A stretch of 64,000 nt of DNA from Pseudocercospora fijiensis CIRAD86 (taxonomy: Eukaryota; Ascomycota; Dothideomycetes; Mycosphaerellales; Mycosphaerellaceae). The DNA lies in the NCBI RefSeq assembly GCF_000340215.1, contig NW_006921535.1:1368483-1432482 (forward strand), in the 5' to 3' direction. Within the stretch, counting starts at the first letter, position 1. The number at the start of each line of letters is the position of its first letter. Shown here piece after piece: positions 42,432 to 53,457 of this stretch. Under the pieces are notes generated by a model that saw only the letters and a program-made list of their open reading frames with translations, made no database searches and was not told the origin of the DNA. The position numbers were made by a program, and so were the translations under genes.

Positions 42432-45056
42432 TCAGTTGACCACCTGCTTGTTAATCAACGCCTCCAAAAACCCTTGAAAATCATCCTTCTTCACCTCAAC
42501 GACACTGTGCTCGAAAGAATCAATCCTCACCCTCGCACCCGTCTGATCGACGACTTCCTGAAAAGCTTGACCGAAACGGTTCAAAGGACCATGTTTCCTC
42601 CTCGCGTGACCTTCCTCTCCATCAGTGCCATCATCTTCAGAATCAGAAGTTTCAGAATCGTCATCGTCATCCTCTTCGGTTTCCGGCTCAGTATCTTCAC
42701 GTCCATCTTCATCATCGGATAAAATCCCATTTGCCTCATTCCTCTCCTTCCTCAGCCGTCTCCTCTCCTCACGTTTCCTCTTCTCGGCAGCTTTGCGTGT
42801 AACGCGTTCAGCTTCTTTCCTCGCCTTTTTCTCCTCGCGTTCCTTGATCTCGGCTTTGGAACGGAACTTCTGGCCCATACCATTTCCACCACCGAGACCT
42901 ACGACCACATAAACTCCGCGACCTTCATCCAGAGCGGCGATCACGAGGGTGTCATCTTTGCCAGCTTTGATGCGTTTGCCCTTTTCTGCTTCGATGACGC
43001 GGATGGCTTCGTTGACCCAGACTGCGAGACGGACGAGGGCTCCTGGATGGGTGAAAAGGGGGACGTCGGGACCTTCGCGGACGATGGCCATGCGGAAGGA
43101 TGTGAGGTTTTTGTGCATGCCTTTGGAGATTATGTGGGAGCCTACTCGGAAAATGGCTCGAGAGAGTTTGTGGGCGATTGGGACGGCGGCTTCGATGCGT
43201 TTGAAGCCGCGCATGGAGGGGACGAGGGCATCGTAAGCTCGACTGAAGCGATTAGAGGTATAGTCTGGGACATCGTCTAAGGTCTCCATGCCGTCGTCAG
43301 AAGAATGGGGTGGCGTGGGTAGTGTGCGCATGCGTGCGTTGTAGTTGAAGTCGGTGCTTGATCGGTGTTCGAGCTTGAGTTCCGGGAAGAGGTGAGTCTC
43401 GCCTCCGACTTCGAGTAGCGCTCCTACGACTATCGCGATGTCCTCTGCGCTGTATGTGCCAGCCCATCCCATCGCGCGGACAAAGCCCCAGCCTTCCATG
43501 CTACGACCATTGTTTCCAGGTACCAGGTCGGCGAGGTTGTATTGCTCGGCAAACTTGAGAATGCGTTTGCGTAGAGTGTGTTTCAGTTCGCTGTTCATAT
43601 GGGTGAAGCCTTTTCCAGCTTCTTGCAGACTGATGCCCATCTTGGCAAGAAGCTTGGCCAGACGCTTCTTGCCATTGTCATTCCACAAGTGAAGACGAGT
43701 GGCAAGATACGTTGAGTGCTGCATAGAATCGTACAGACTCCAGTGCCGGATCATCATAAATCGTGGTTCAGGCGAAAGCTGAATACTGTGGTCATCGGCG
43801 CTACGGCCTCCTGTGGGAATGCGCGCCTCTGCGCTTTGAGTCGCTCGAAGCTCCGACTCAGGGATGGGATTCAGACGCCTCACTTCGTCTTGGAGGAGTT
43901 CTCGAACATGCTTTATCCTGGTAGTGGAGCCAGAAGGCAATATCTGAAGTGAGCAGATACCAACACAAGCAAGCCATAACATGTCGTTATCTTCGCGACC
44001 AAGTTCGGATGCCAGAGAATACGCCATGCTGCTGACTGGCTCAGCGCTGCTTGTACCAAGGTCGTAATATCTGTCAAGTGTTGCCTCGTGCTTCCGTCGT
44101 AATTTCAGGAGCTGCTTTCGCATTTGCTTGGCAGAAGGTTCCTTCCTCTTGGGTGGGGAGGATGGCATTGGAGGAGGTGTAGATGCCATGTCGACTTGTG
44201 CGGATAGTGGATTACCTCCAGGAGAAGAAGGTATGGGTATTGAAGTGCTCGAGTTGCTACGCCGTCTTCTGTGTGCACGGCTGCGGTCTTTATCCGATTC
44301 TGACAATTCATCCTCATCTTCGAAGTCTGCACCACGCTTCCGCTTTTGGCCGCTCCTCGAGGACGCATCTGGATCTTCCTCCTCGTCCAGCTCTTCGTCG
44401 TCTTCGTTGTCGTCCTCTCCATCGTCAAGCGCAAGGTCGTCTTCGGTGATTTCTGGCATGCCTTGTAGTGCAAAGTAGGCTTCCTTCTCGGCTTGCAGCT
44501 CATGCTCCAGGTCGCCATCGTCCCACACAATGACGCCGCCCTTTCCAGGTCTATAGCCGGGATTGATCCGCCCTTCAGTCACACCAGGGCGTCGAGAGGT
44601 ACTTGGGTCATTGGTGGAAGAGGTAGCGTCGCCGCCGAAGACATTCTCAAGATTCAGTGGTCGGTGCGAGTCGATGACCCAGACCTCAACGCCATGGTCT
44701 TGCATGCCGTCCACGCCTACCTCAAGACCGTCTATGCCTGCATCGAGACCAAGGATCTCGTCAAGGGCAACTGCTCCTCCAAGGCCGAGACATATGATGA
44801 CACCACCTTCGCCTCCATACTGTCGCATCAAACGTCGCGCATATGTCGCTCCTTTCTCTTGTAGTTCTGCATATCCTGATACTGGAACAGACTGGAATCC
44901 GATGCAGTCGCGCCTGAAGAGACTTTCCAATATCCGCAAAGCACATATGCTGTCAACGGAAAGGGAAGTCAAGATGATGGCGTTGTTCTTGGTAGGGTGT
45001 GCGGTTCGTTCTAGGTGGGTGTAGAGCTGCGATATGTGCGATCGTGGCAGATACAT
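42432..45056 (-). CDS. CDC45: DNA replication initiation factor Cdc45
   Basis: Single exon, 874 residues from the ATG at 45056. Cdc45 is the non-catalytic RecJ-fold subunit of the CMG replicative helicase, with Mcm2-7 and GINS. The N-terminal signature reads MYLPRSHISQLYTHLE, then LTSLSVDSICALRILESLF and VSGYAEL. Further landmarks are VWVIDSHRPLNLENVFG, GWGFVRAMGWAGTYSAEDIA and FRMAIVREGPDVPLFTHPGAL. The C-terminus reads NRFGQAFQEVVDQTGARVRI and VVEVKKDDFQGFLEAL. Two long charged insertions are present. One is acidic/basic at ~200-330 (DDGEDDNEDDEELDEEED, then RKRGADFEDED). The other is ~110 residues near 735-845 (KEREEKKARKEAERVTRK, then a long Glu/Asp run), just before the last core segment. 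No intron is needed. Confidence 0.94.
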   Translation of the reverse strand: MYLPRSHISQLYTHLERTAHPTKNNAIILTSLSVDSICALRILESLFRRDCIGFQSVPVSGYAELQEKGATYARRLMRQYGGEGGVIICLGLGGAVALDEILGLDAGIDGLEVGVDGMQDHGVEVWVIDSHRPLNLENVFGGDATSSTNDPSTSRRPGVTEGRINPGYRPGKGGVIVWDDGDLEHELQAEKEAYFALQGMPEITEDDLALDDGEDDNEDDEELDEEEDPDASSRSGQKRKRGADFEDEDELSESDKDRSRAHRRRRSNSSTSIPIPSSPGGNPLSAQVDMASTPPPMPSSPPKRKEPSAKQMRKQLLKLRRKHEATLDRYYDLGTSSAEPVSSMAYSLASELGREDNDMLWLACVGICSLQILPSGSTTRIKHVRELLQDEVRRLNPIPESELRATQSAEARIPTGGRSADDHSIQLSPEPRFMMIRHWSLYDSMQHSTYLATRLHLWNDNGKKRLAKLLAKMGISLQEAGKGFTHMNSELKHTLRKRILKFAEQYNLADLVPGNNGRSMEGWGFVRAMGWAGTYSAEDIAIVVGALLEVGGETHLFPELKLEHRSSTDFNYNARMRTLPTPPHSSDDGMETLDDVPDYTSNRFSRAYDALVPSMRGFKRIEAAVPIAHKLSRAIFRVGSHIISKGMHKNLTSFRMAIVREGPDVPLFTHPGALVRLAVWVNEAIRVIEAEKGKRIKAGKDDTLVIAALDEGRGVYVVVGLGGGNGMGQKFRSKAEIKEREEKKARKEAERVTRKAAEKRKREERRRLRKERNEANGILSDDEDGREDTEPETEEDDDDDSETSDSEDDGTDGEEGHARRKHGPLNRFGQAFQEVVDQTGARVRIDSFEHSVVEVKKDDFQGFLEALINKQVVN

Positions 45057-45385
45057 GGCGACAGGAGATGCAGCCGACAATGCTACCAGCTGAGCTCAGT
45101 GCAGAGTGAAGAAAGGCGAGGCGACATTGGCTTGGAGGAGTCGCGTCTGTTCGGCGGGATTGATTGTTGTACATGCAGAAGCTGCTGGCGGTTGCTGGTC
45201 GTGTTCGTCGTCGAGGACTGAAAGCACCTCGAGTGTCAGTCGTCGCTAGTAGAAGGTTGGAGGTATTCTGCTGTATTGTCGCCAATGATCTGTCGGACCT
45301 ATTCTGTGTTGTGGTGGAGCTGAAGCCTGAGCGCGTCGGACGCGACAAGCTCGGCGCGCCCATGCCCAAAGTGGCATCCATCGAA

Positions 45386-45519
45386 ATTTGATGCATATTG
45401 ACGGAGCTCCATCAATGATGGAAAAAGAGCCGCGCTCGTCATGATCACCCACATTTGATGCATATTGACGGAGTCCCATCGATTGCGGGCAAAGAGTCGC
45501 CCACGTCATGTTACACGGT
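45386..45519. repeat. 67-bp tandem duplication
   Basis: The copies begin at 45386 and 45453 with an identical 20-mer, ATTTGATGCATATTGACGGA, and stay aligned without gaps through AAAGAG(C/T)CGC and CGTCATG. The core contains ATGCAT, a palindrome. It lies 330 bases upstream of the Cdc45 start codon, within its likely promoter. Confidence 0.85.
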
Positions 45520-45954
45520 GCAACACCTCTGCTCTCGTCTCTGTCCCTTTGCGGCCCTCCTCGGCATGTTCCTGTCTGGCGTGTCCACATGCGTACAGCT
45601 GAAGCACCGGCAGCAGCGCAGAACGGGCAGCTCGACGCAAAGCAGCCATTTCGTCACCTGAGCCATGACTTATCGCAACACCCACGCGACTCAGCTACTC
45701 GCAGCAGCCAGGGACGATCGTGACGTGGTACGACCGGCCATCTACGAGCGCGAAAAGGCGACTGTCAGAAGCACCAGCACCTTCGGGCATACTCCATGGG
45801 CCTTCGAAGGACGGTGGTATGAGTGCAGTATGCGCTGGCACACATGTACACGCATACGATGGCAGCAGATGGCATATGCCGCTACTGTGGTTGTTCCAAA
45901 CCCGTGGCACGACACCCCGACCAGGCTGTCCTTGCTGAACGGTTGAGCTTCACA

Positions 45955-45994
45955 TGCACCTGCACCTGCACCTGCACCTGCACCTGCACCTGCA
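45955..45994. repeat. Hexanucleotide run (TGCACC)n
   Basis: Six and two-thirds perfect copies of TGCACC. Read as CACCTG, each copy is an E-box-like word. Confidence 0.9.
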
Positions 45995-46778
45995 ATTGGC
46001 CTGTCACAGCCTGACTCTGCATGCTTCGACCTCCGAAGTATGATTCCCGAAGAACACGGCTCCAAAGGCATCGGCTTCTGATTGCTACCCAACTGCGCAC
46101 CCAGCAAGCTCGACCACCGACCGATCCGGCCTAGACGTGGTCCCCAGTGCTGCACGGCCTGACTCGAGCCTCGCGGTGCAGAGTTTGGGCAGCCCCGGTC
46201 CCCGCTCGGCACGCCGAACCGTATGCCGGCCAGAGTCGTTCATGGTTGGTTTGGCGCAGCAAAGAAAGCCTATCTGCACTGCACCGAGTCGTTCCTGGCT
46301 CGTTCCTGGCCGTGGTCGTCGCGGATGGCTGCAGAGCCGCTGGCGTCTTCCAGTCAGCGGCGCATCATCAGGCATTGGCCTCAGCACCTGTTGCTGTTCC
46401 TGCATGAGCGCAGCGACACCCATCGACCGATTCCACCGTAATCGTTTCGATCTCAGCAGCATCGTTCGCTGCGAAACCTTCCTGCCTGAGTCGCGACCGG
46501 CTCGCATTGAGAAAGGGACCAGCGCCATCTACTGGTTTGGGCCGTATGAGCTCAGCTATCTCCTCCAAGGGCTGCGAGGAGCAATCGGACAGTACTCATG
46601 CTTCACATGTTAAAAGTCGGGCCCTTCAGGCCATCCGTCCCTGTTCCTGATCCAGCACACTTTCTTCACACACCTCTCATAAGAAGGCGCTGTTCTTGTA
46701 TGTCCTTTGAGTCTTCTCGTCCGGAGTAAGCCTTGTATGTTGGAACCAGTCCGAATACCATCAGGATACACGAGCAAC

Positions 46779-48147
46779 ATGGCGACACAACCCATCAACA
46801 CTCAGCGCTCGCTCGAGACGCTTCCCAATGCCGCAGTCCAGACTCCGCGCCATCTGCGCCACTCCAGCTCTGAGGAGTGGTCAGACAAAGATCACAAGGA
46901 TGGCCTTCAGACCCCTTCGACTCCGTCGATGGCGCATCTTGACAACAACCTTTCTCCGAGTCCGCCCCAGCAGAACATGTTCAACCCAGATGGTGGACAC
47001 AAGCACCCACACGGACATGGCTTGAAGAAGAAGGCCTCTTCCACACTCCAGTCTCCACGAGCATGGATGGGCCTTCGACCAATGGCCACTCTGGACGAGG
47101 AACTCGACCACGCTGGGCACAACCACCTGCTCTGGCCAAAGGTCAAGATTGCCCTCAAGGAGCCAATTGCTGAGTTTTGGGGAACTTTCATCCTCGTCCT
47201 TTTCGGTAGCCATCCCACATGCGGCGAAAAGCATTGCCACTAACGATACATAGGTGATGCTGCCATCGCACAGACTATGCTGAGCGGCACAGCAGCAGGC
47301 CGCGCATCTTCACCTGGCGGTGCAGGCTTTGGCGCATGGGACACCATCAGCTGGGCATGGGGTCTCGGACTCATGTTGGGTGTCTACGTCGCCGGTGATT
47401 CGGGTGCCTTTTTGAATCCTGCCATCTGTCTCGCATCTTGCATCTTCCGCAAGCTTCCATGGCGACGACTCCCCATGTACTGGCTTGCTGAATTCCTCGG
47501 CGCATTTGTGGCTGCAGGTGTTGTCTACGGCAACTACGTCAACGGTATCAACCAATACGAAGGTCACGGCATTCGATCCGTCGCATCTGCAGACAACCCA
47601 ACCGGTACTGCTGGTATTTTCGCCACCTTCCCGGCATCCGACTTGACCAAGGCTAGCCAATTCTTCGACCAATTCATCGGCAGCGCTCTTCTTGTCTTCC
47701 TCATCTGGACATTGAAGGATGACTCCAACAAGGGCAAGTTCGTTGCTAGCGGTGCCTGGTTCCCACTCGGGCTTTTCTTTGTCATGGTACGTCTTCCATC
47801 AGCACATGGCAGCATGAATTTACTGACGTTATGATTAGATGGGTATTGCCACTGCCTTCGGCTGGCAAACCGGCTTCGCCATCAATCCAGCTCGCGACCT
47901 TGGCCCACGTGTAATGATCGCAGCTATCGGTTACAGCGGCGTCTGGTCTGCTGGCGGTTACTATTTCTGGGTACCCATCGTCGCACCCTTCTGCGGCGCC
48001 GTCGTTGGCGCCTTCCTTTACGACATCTTCATCTACACTGGCGAGACACCAGTCAACACACCATGGATGGGTCTTAAGAAGTTGCTCAACCCGAAGAGAA
48101 CCATCCAAGAACGCCTCGAGCACCAGAGACAGCAGAGCATTGTCTAA
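46779..48147 (+). CDS. Aquaglyceroporin (MIP family channel)
   Basis: Exons 46779..47205, 47254..47786 and 47839..48147, 422 residues. It is a plasma-membrane channel for glycerol or water. The ATG at 46779 (MATQPINTQRS) is preferred over in-frame upstream starts. A cytosolic N-terminus of about 120 residues is rich in His, Ser and Pro. TM1 begins IAEFWGTFILVLFG, and the first intron follows directly. The first NPA box is in AGDSGAFLNPAICLAS (~200), and the second is INPARDLGPR (~336). The Asp after NPAR marks glycerol-conducting members. SGAF replaces the usual SGAH before the first NPA. The C-terminus is charged (RTIQERLEHQRQQ). Introns are 48 and 52 nt. Fungal relatives manage glycerol during osmotic change. 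Confidence 0.93.
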
Positions 48148-49230
48148 GCTCTGTTATTGCAGGGGAAACAGTACCCGCTGTTCGCGATGGGTCGCTTTTA
48201 GCACCATCGAACAATACTGGAGGCGGAAGGAATATTTTCGTATCTTTTATCAGTGACAACATGTCACTCTTGTATAGTAGCTCACGACCTGTCATGTCAA
48301 CTAAGATCTGTAATCTCATTGGACGAAAAAGAATCAATCGAAAGAAATTTTGAAGATGGAAAGTTTTCACTTCGCTCCCATTCTCAACGTGTCGTCAACA
48401 TCGGTAAATACATGTATGGGTCTGCACCTTCGTGCGTGACAGGTGACAGGAGCATAGAATGTGGTCACCAATACCAGTCACGTTCGGTTATCTCTGCTCA
48501 TTGTAGGCTTTCTGAGCCGGTAGGTTGACGACTTGGCCTGAAAGTTGCTGAAAGTCACCGAGAGAAATAATAAAACGTACTAGAAATCGAGAGAAAGTGA
48601 TAGACAGATCCTCAAAAAAGCCACTAGTTGTGTGTGGCAATGCCTTATTAATGAGTAATACGCCAACTGTTGTGTATGTCCCTATAGCTTTTTTTTTTAC
48701 GAAGATTTTTTAATATATATATAAAAAAATAATAAAAAGTAAAAAAAAAAAAAAAAAAAAAAATCCTCGTTTTAACTTTTAAGTCCGTAAAGCAAAAAAA
48801 AAAATTAAAAAAAGGTAATATTTCGAATATAGTAGGGATACTTATACTTAGTAGGTAACTAAAAAAAAAAAAAATTAGCGTTATAGGAATTCTCGTAGTT
48901 TGATTTACGAGTATTAGTATAGTATAGATAGCATGTCTTGAGTTAATATGTCTTAGAAGATATAGAGCATTAGAGTTAGGTAAGAAGCGCTTTATATCTT
49001 TAATATATATATCTATTTTTTTGAAATCCGAGAAGTTATATTTTCTTTTTAAAGAGGGGGGGGGTTTCTAAGATTATATCTGCTATTGCTATTTGTGATA
49101 TTTTCGTAACGCTAACCTCTCACTCCTGCATTTTCATATACTACCTTATTTTCATCGGATTTCTTTTTTCTTCTTCTTCTTCTTCTTCTTCTACCTATAC
49201 CGCGTAGGTGGTGGACTTGCAGAGTTTCCC
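48148..49230. other. Gene-free stretch with an AT-rich island
   Basis: 48150-48680 is ordinary 3' flank. 48690-49080 is an AT-rich, homopolymer-laden island listed separately. A (TTC)n tract lies at 49171-49192. I see no gene. Confidence 0.5.
48690..49080. repeat. AT-rich low-complexity island
   Basis: It is almost free of C and G. It contains T8-T9 and (AT)n tracts, a run of 24-25 A at about 48741-48764, several shorter A-runs, and a G9 run near 49057. TA-rich words such as TAGTATAGTATAGATAG dominate. Consistent with a transposon relic destroyed by repeat-induced point mutation, but no coding motif survives. Confidence 0.6.
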
Positions 49231-51094
49231 TTACAAGCCTAGGAAAGCATACTTTCTCAAAACCGGAGGAGTATCATCGGTACTAGGAGTCGTTGGCTCG
49301 GAACCGTCATCCGTAGTAGTGGCGGTGGTAGCGTCCGAAGTAGGCTCTGAGGTGAACGTACGATCATCGGTAGTAGTTGAAGCAGGCGACGTACTCGTAG
49401 ATCCAGTCGCAGCAGCCTCACCACCTCTCACCCCCTCCAACTGCATCGTAACCCTCTGACAACTGCCCCCCTCAACCCAAGAATTACTCTCACTAAGGAC
49501 CAAAAAGCCTCCACCACAACTATAAAAACTCGTGGAATTGCTCGCCGAAGAATTTCCTCCAGCATTCGCAGCAGGGTAATCGCAATTCAAAGGTCCATTG
49601 CACCAAGTACATCTCGGAACATTAGGGCCGAGGTTATTGATGTCTTGGTCGAGGTAGAGGTACTTGTAGGGAGCTTGATCGGTAGCTACAGCGATGGCGT
49701 TTGCGCCTTTAGTATCGATGAGGCGGCCGTTGGTGTCGAGGGTGAAAGTGTCGCCGTTTGAGGGGGAGGATGAGAGGAAGCGGGTGTCTTGATCTTCGTT
49801 TTGGCCTGGGCGGCGAGCGGAGATGGCGTATTGGCGGCCGCCGTTGAGGTTGTAGTAGAGTCTAAAGGAGGATGGGGCGCTGATTGGGACTTGGGTTGTT
49901 CTTGTGCTGGTGACTGTTGTGGTTCCTGTGACTGGGATGACGGCTGGGACCTAGATGTGGGATTAGGAGAATTCTTGAGTGTGGGTTGTTTGGAAGAGGC
50001 GTACTGTGGTTATGCTTGTCTCGGTGGAAATGATGGTAGAGCCTCTTGTGGATATTGTCGTGGTGAGGACTGTAGATCGCGTGATCAGAGTACCAGATCG
50101 TGACTGGATGGTATATCTTGTTAGAGTGCGTTCAGTAGTAGGCCACTTATTTCTTTTTCGCTTACTGTTGATCTTCGTGTCCTTGTGCTGGCAACTACAG
50201 TGGAGTAACGAGTAACTACGGTTGTCCTGGTTGACTCATTGCCGTCTCTCAGGCAGCTGCATGCAGATCTGACCGCCCCGGCGCCGTACTCTGAGCTGTA
50301 ACTTGCATACCAGGAAGAAGATGGAGAGCAATTGTAGCTGGTGGCATCTTGCCTCCTCACGAGAGCAGGATCTGTGGTTGGAGGTGGCGTAATTTCAGGG
50401 ATTGAGACACGGGCATCATCAGTGCCTGGTGAATTCCTGCACGTGGATTGTGTAATGGTACTGCTCGAATTTCAGCGTCTTTCGTGACAACATATTACTG
50501 CGTATCGTACGTGAAGCTTGTAACCGTTTGGAAGGCAACAGTAGTCGTGACCGTTCCGCTGACAGAGGTAATTCTGTTAGTGATAGTGCTGAATCAGTCA
50601 GTATGAGTTAATTGCAATCGTATGGGTGGGTCTTATCACGATGTAACGTCCACTGATGTGGACCTACGAAACTGTTAGCAATGACTCTTCGCTCTCCTAG
50701 CTCAGAGTGCTTACCGGCTAATTGTCCTTGTATATGGAGGAGTGGTATATTCGGTGGTAGCCGGTCTTGTAGTCCAAATAACTGTCGTTGAGGTTCTACT
50801 CTACTCAGTCAATGCTCGATCTGGTATACATGAAGGTGCTCAGACTTACACAGTCCTCGGGAGCGTGGTAAAGACAGAGGTCAGTGGAGGATTCCCGTTG
50901 CAAATCGAGTTTCGAAATGAGGAACCTGCTGAGCACAAGCAGGCAGCTCCTTCTTGGACCTCTGCACGTCCTGTCGCCGCGCATGTTGGAGCGGCGCAAG
51001 TCCCGGTGACCTGCCTTGCGACAAGAGCTGGGTGAGGCGAGGCAAAAGCCACCGTCATGAGCAAGAACGAAATCAGGCCTTGTACGCCTGCCAT
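49231..51094 (-). CDS. Secreted Ser/Thr-rich, Cys-containing wall-type protein, multi-exon
   Basis: Minus strand. The first exon, 50850..51094, starts MAGVQGLISFLLMTVAFASP, a clear signal peptide, followed by ALVARQ (possible Kex2 site). A Cys-rich segment comes next (CAAPTC...AACLCSAGSSFRNSIC). Several short Thr-rich exons follow (TSTTVIWTTRPATTEYTT near 50700-50804, an ATSYNCSPSSSWYASYSS module with ACSCL near 50250-50360, then TRTT repeats). The last exon is 49231..49950. It reads SFRLYYNLNGGRQYAISARR, DTNGRLIDTKGANAIAV, CTWCNGPLNCDYP and a Thr/Ser/Asp-rich tail. Introns are short with GTAAGT-like donors and CTAAC branches, and several boundaries are uncertain. The tail has no hydrophobic GPI signal. 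I do not recognise the family. It could be a wall glycoprotein or adhesin-like protein. It may need splitting if transcripts show two genes. Confidence 0.55.
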
Positions 51095-51779
51095 CTTGGC
51101 AAAATTGTATGGGATAGCGAGTGTGTGAGTTGTCTTGTTCAATGTCAGGACAGGATCGCAGCACCATGGAGTACATATACAACCTAAGATTCGATTGCGA
51201 CTGACTACATCTTGCCCCAGCTACTCTCAAGAAGGATGAAGGCAGCACAGTGATGCGCCCATCGTTTGAGCAATATTGCTTTGTACCTGCCACTGTCGTT
51301 GGTGTTCGTCATTCTGCGAATCATTAACGTCGTGAACATGAGATCCTTTGCTATGGGAGCGAATGCGCAATGAAAGCGGACGAGTACACTTCAGTCTGTG
51401 GTCGTGGGGCGTTGTATTCGTAACCTGCTATACCGAAGTTGAGTGAAGTCAGCAGACGGAATAGTGCCACAAAAGTTGTTTCTTTATGTGCCCCTGCATC
51501 AGACACTTATGGGGTTGCAGCTACACAAGTCTCGGAACACCCTGAAGTAGAATCCGGGCGTTGCTGTGAAACCGCGTAAACTCAGGAACCGAGATGAACA
51601 AAGAGCTGTTTAAGACCTGTGTTGAAATGAGCTGCAGGACTCGTCAGCTGCTCAGACGAGCAGCCACACGGATCGAGATGCCAGCATCAATGAGCAGCGA
51701 GATAGCGATATTAAGCATGAGGCACTTTCACTGTGCCAATAGCTCATGGCATATAGCGGAAGCTGTGTCTTTACTTGTC
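51095..51779. other. Intergenic region, promoter of the secreted protein gene
   Basis: I see no gene or repeat. The open frames are short and without domain features. Confidence 0.4.
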
Positions 51780-52900
51780 TGTCAGATTCTCCCAGACACT
51801 CGTGTCTGCTTCAGCGCCAGAAAGTAATCCGCTCTTGCCGTATTTGGCGTCCCTAGACTTGTTGATCGTCCAGTAGTACAGACCCATCGCCAGTGAGAGC
51901 ACCAGTATCGCCGCTTGGATGGAAGAAGCGTGATCTTGGCAGAGCTGTACTCTGGGGCTTCGTGCGCTCGGAAGGGTTGAGGTCCGATCAGGCTGCCTTC
52001 GCAGAACCCAGCTGTAACAATGCCCATGACGGCGGGACGTTTTGTGTGTCCAGCGAAATTGGCCAAGACCCAGTGGTAGATTGAAATGAAGGTCACTAGG
52101 CCACAATCGACCGGATACACTCCAGCTAGTGACGCCGCCCTATTCGATCTTGGTGCGAAAGTCAGGAGACATCCAGCCGCAAAGGTTAGAGCAAAGGGCA
52201 CGCTAACCACAACAGCACGAGACAACCGTGTGTTCAGAAGTATGCCCACCACCAGGTCTGTGATTATTGACACTAGCCCGCTAGGAGCAGAGAGTAGTGC
52301 TGAGTTTGGCTTCAAAAATCTGAAGCTGGCGATGATCTGTGGCACATAGGTAAGTGTGAAACCAGTACAGATCATGCCAGCAGTATTCAAAATGGTGAAA
52401 ATCCAGACTTGCGGGTCCAAAATGGTCTCCCACGAATTGCTTGGTCTTGAAAGTCGTGCTGCTCACACCTATTTTGTTCACCTGCAGAGAACACAGGAAG
52501 TGTCAGCTTCAGAACGGTAGACGGTACGCTTTCAAGCTAGCATTCGTCTTACTGATAAATGTCGGAGCAGAATGACCTTCTCCGATTCGGTCAGAAATCG
52601 TGCTTCCATAGGTGTATCTGGCAAAAATATCCAGAGCACGAGGCCGAGGGCGGAGCTGAGCAGGCCAAGTAGGAGGCAACGAGCCTTCAGCCTGCTAGTG
52701 CTGCGCCATGGACATGCTGAAAGCCATACGACAAGAGCGCCCCGACGACGATTGTGGCTCCTATAGATACACCCTATCATCACAGGGTGACCAGTCAGCA
52801 GCTAAGAAGGAATCGCAAATCTGCTGGCAGACATCTCCTACCATAAAGATGAATCTTACAGTATTCCCGACTTGTCTTTACGATAATACTGCCCAATTAT
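51780..52900 (-). pseudogene. Decayed DAL5-family MFS permease
   Basis: Pieces of an allantoate/nicotinate-type anion symporter appear in order on the minus strand but in changing frames. Near 52880, YYRKDKSGIL. At ~52770-52690, GATIVVGALLSYGFQHVHGA and LAG followed by TGA, where the family has GW. At ~52670-52560, SSALGLVLWIFLPDTPMEAR and FLTESEKVILLRHLS. An intact-looking intron with a TCTGCAG acceptor (about 52483) follows, then NKIGVSSTTFKTK. A one-base shift near 52440 leads into WETILDPQVWIFTILNT and TYVPQIIASF, and on through LANFAGHTKRPAVMGIV. Another shift near 51945 separates SSAKITLL from the last helix, LVLSLAMGLYYWTINKSRDA. The TGG-to-TGA change and at least three frameshifts make it non-functional. 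It sits just downstream of a different, intact MFS gene. Confidence 0.83.
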
Positions 52901-53457
52901 CAAAGCTGTCGCCGGGTCTTGGAGTTGAGATATCTCTTCGCTGAAGCTGGGCAGGAATTCCGTGCGTGGTACGCCACGGCAGCTCGAATCCATTCGCGTC
53001 TGCTCACTAGAGTCTTCCGGCGCTTCTGTGACACCCAGATGGATTCCGTATGGATTATGTTGAGACGTGAGCTATCACTGTAGCGAGAATGCTTTCAGGA
53101 GGTCAGGAGTGGTGGCCCGTTGTCGGTAAAAGTAGCCGTGCTCGCCATGATGAGGACTCTTCCATGGCCCGAAGACGCCAATTGATGGCAGCGTGATGGA
53201 CATGGTATCGAAGCAGAGGCGTTGGTGGCAAGTTCGAGGTGGCAGACATGACACGTGCCACGTGAGTGTCACGGGACCATGCAAATCCATACAGCAATGC
53301 ATCTTCAAAGATCAAAACTTCCTAGCGGGTATCATGCTATCATCGAACGCCGACCAAATGCTATGCTCCCACCCAAACGCAATTTGCTAAGCAAAAATAT
53401 GACGTGTTTCGAACTGCATCTTGATCCCAACTTTTGCAAAAATGCCACCTGCAATGC
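52901..53457. other. Gap between the broken and the intact MFS genes
   Basis: It may hold the eroded N-terminal part of the DAL5-like pseudogene, but I find no readable transmembrane segment. Nothing else is seen. Confidence 0.4.

Larger units (their letters stand above)
45057..46778. other. Long divergent intergenic region, Cdc45 and aquaglyceroporin
   Basis: About 1.7 kb without a supported gene, though open frames run through it on both strands because it is GC-rich. It holds a 67-bp tandem duplication (45386-45519) and a CACCTG run (45955-45994), both listed separately. Long promoters are plausible for an osmolyte channel gene. Confidence 0.45.

Noticed and set aside
45742..46613. Long overlapping open frames on both strands between Cdc45 and the aquaglyceroporin
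   Set aside because: They overlap each other on opposite strands, include the hexanucleotide run, and carry no domain. They are explained by GC-rich composition.
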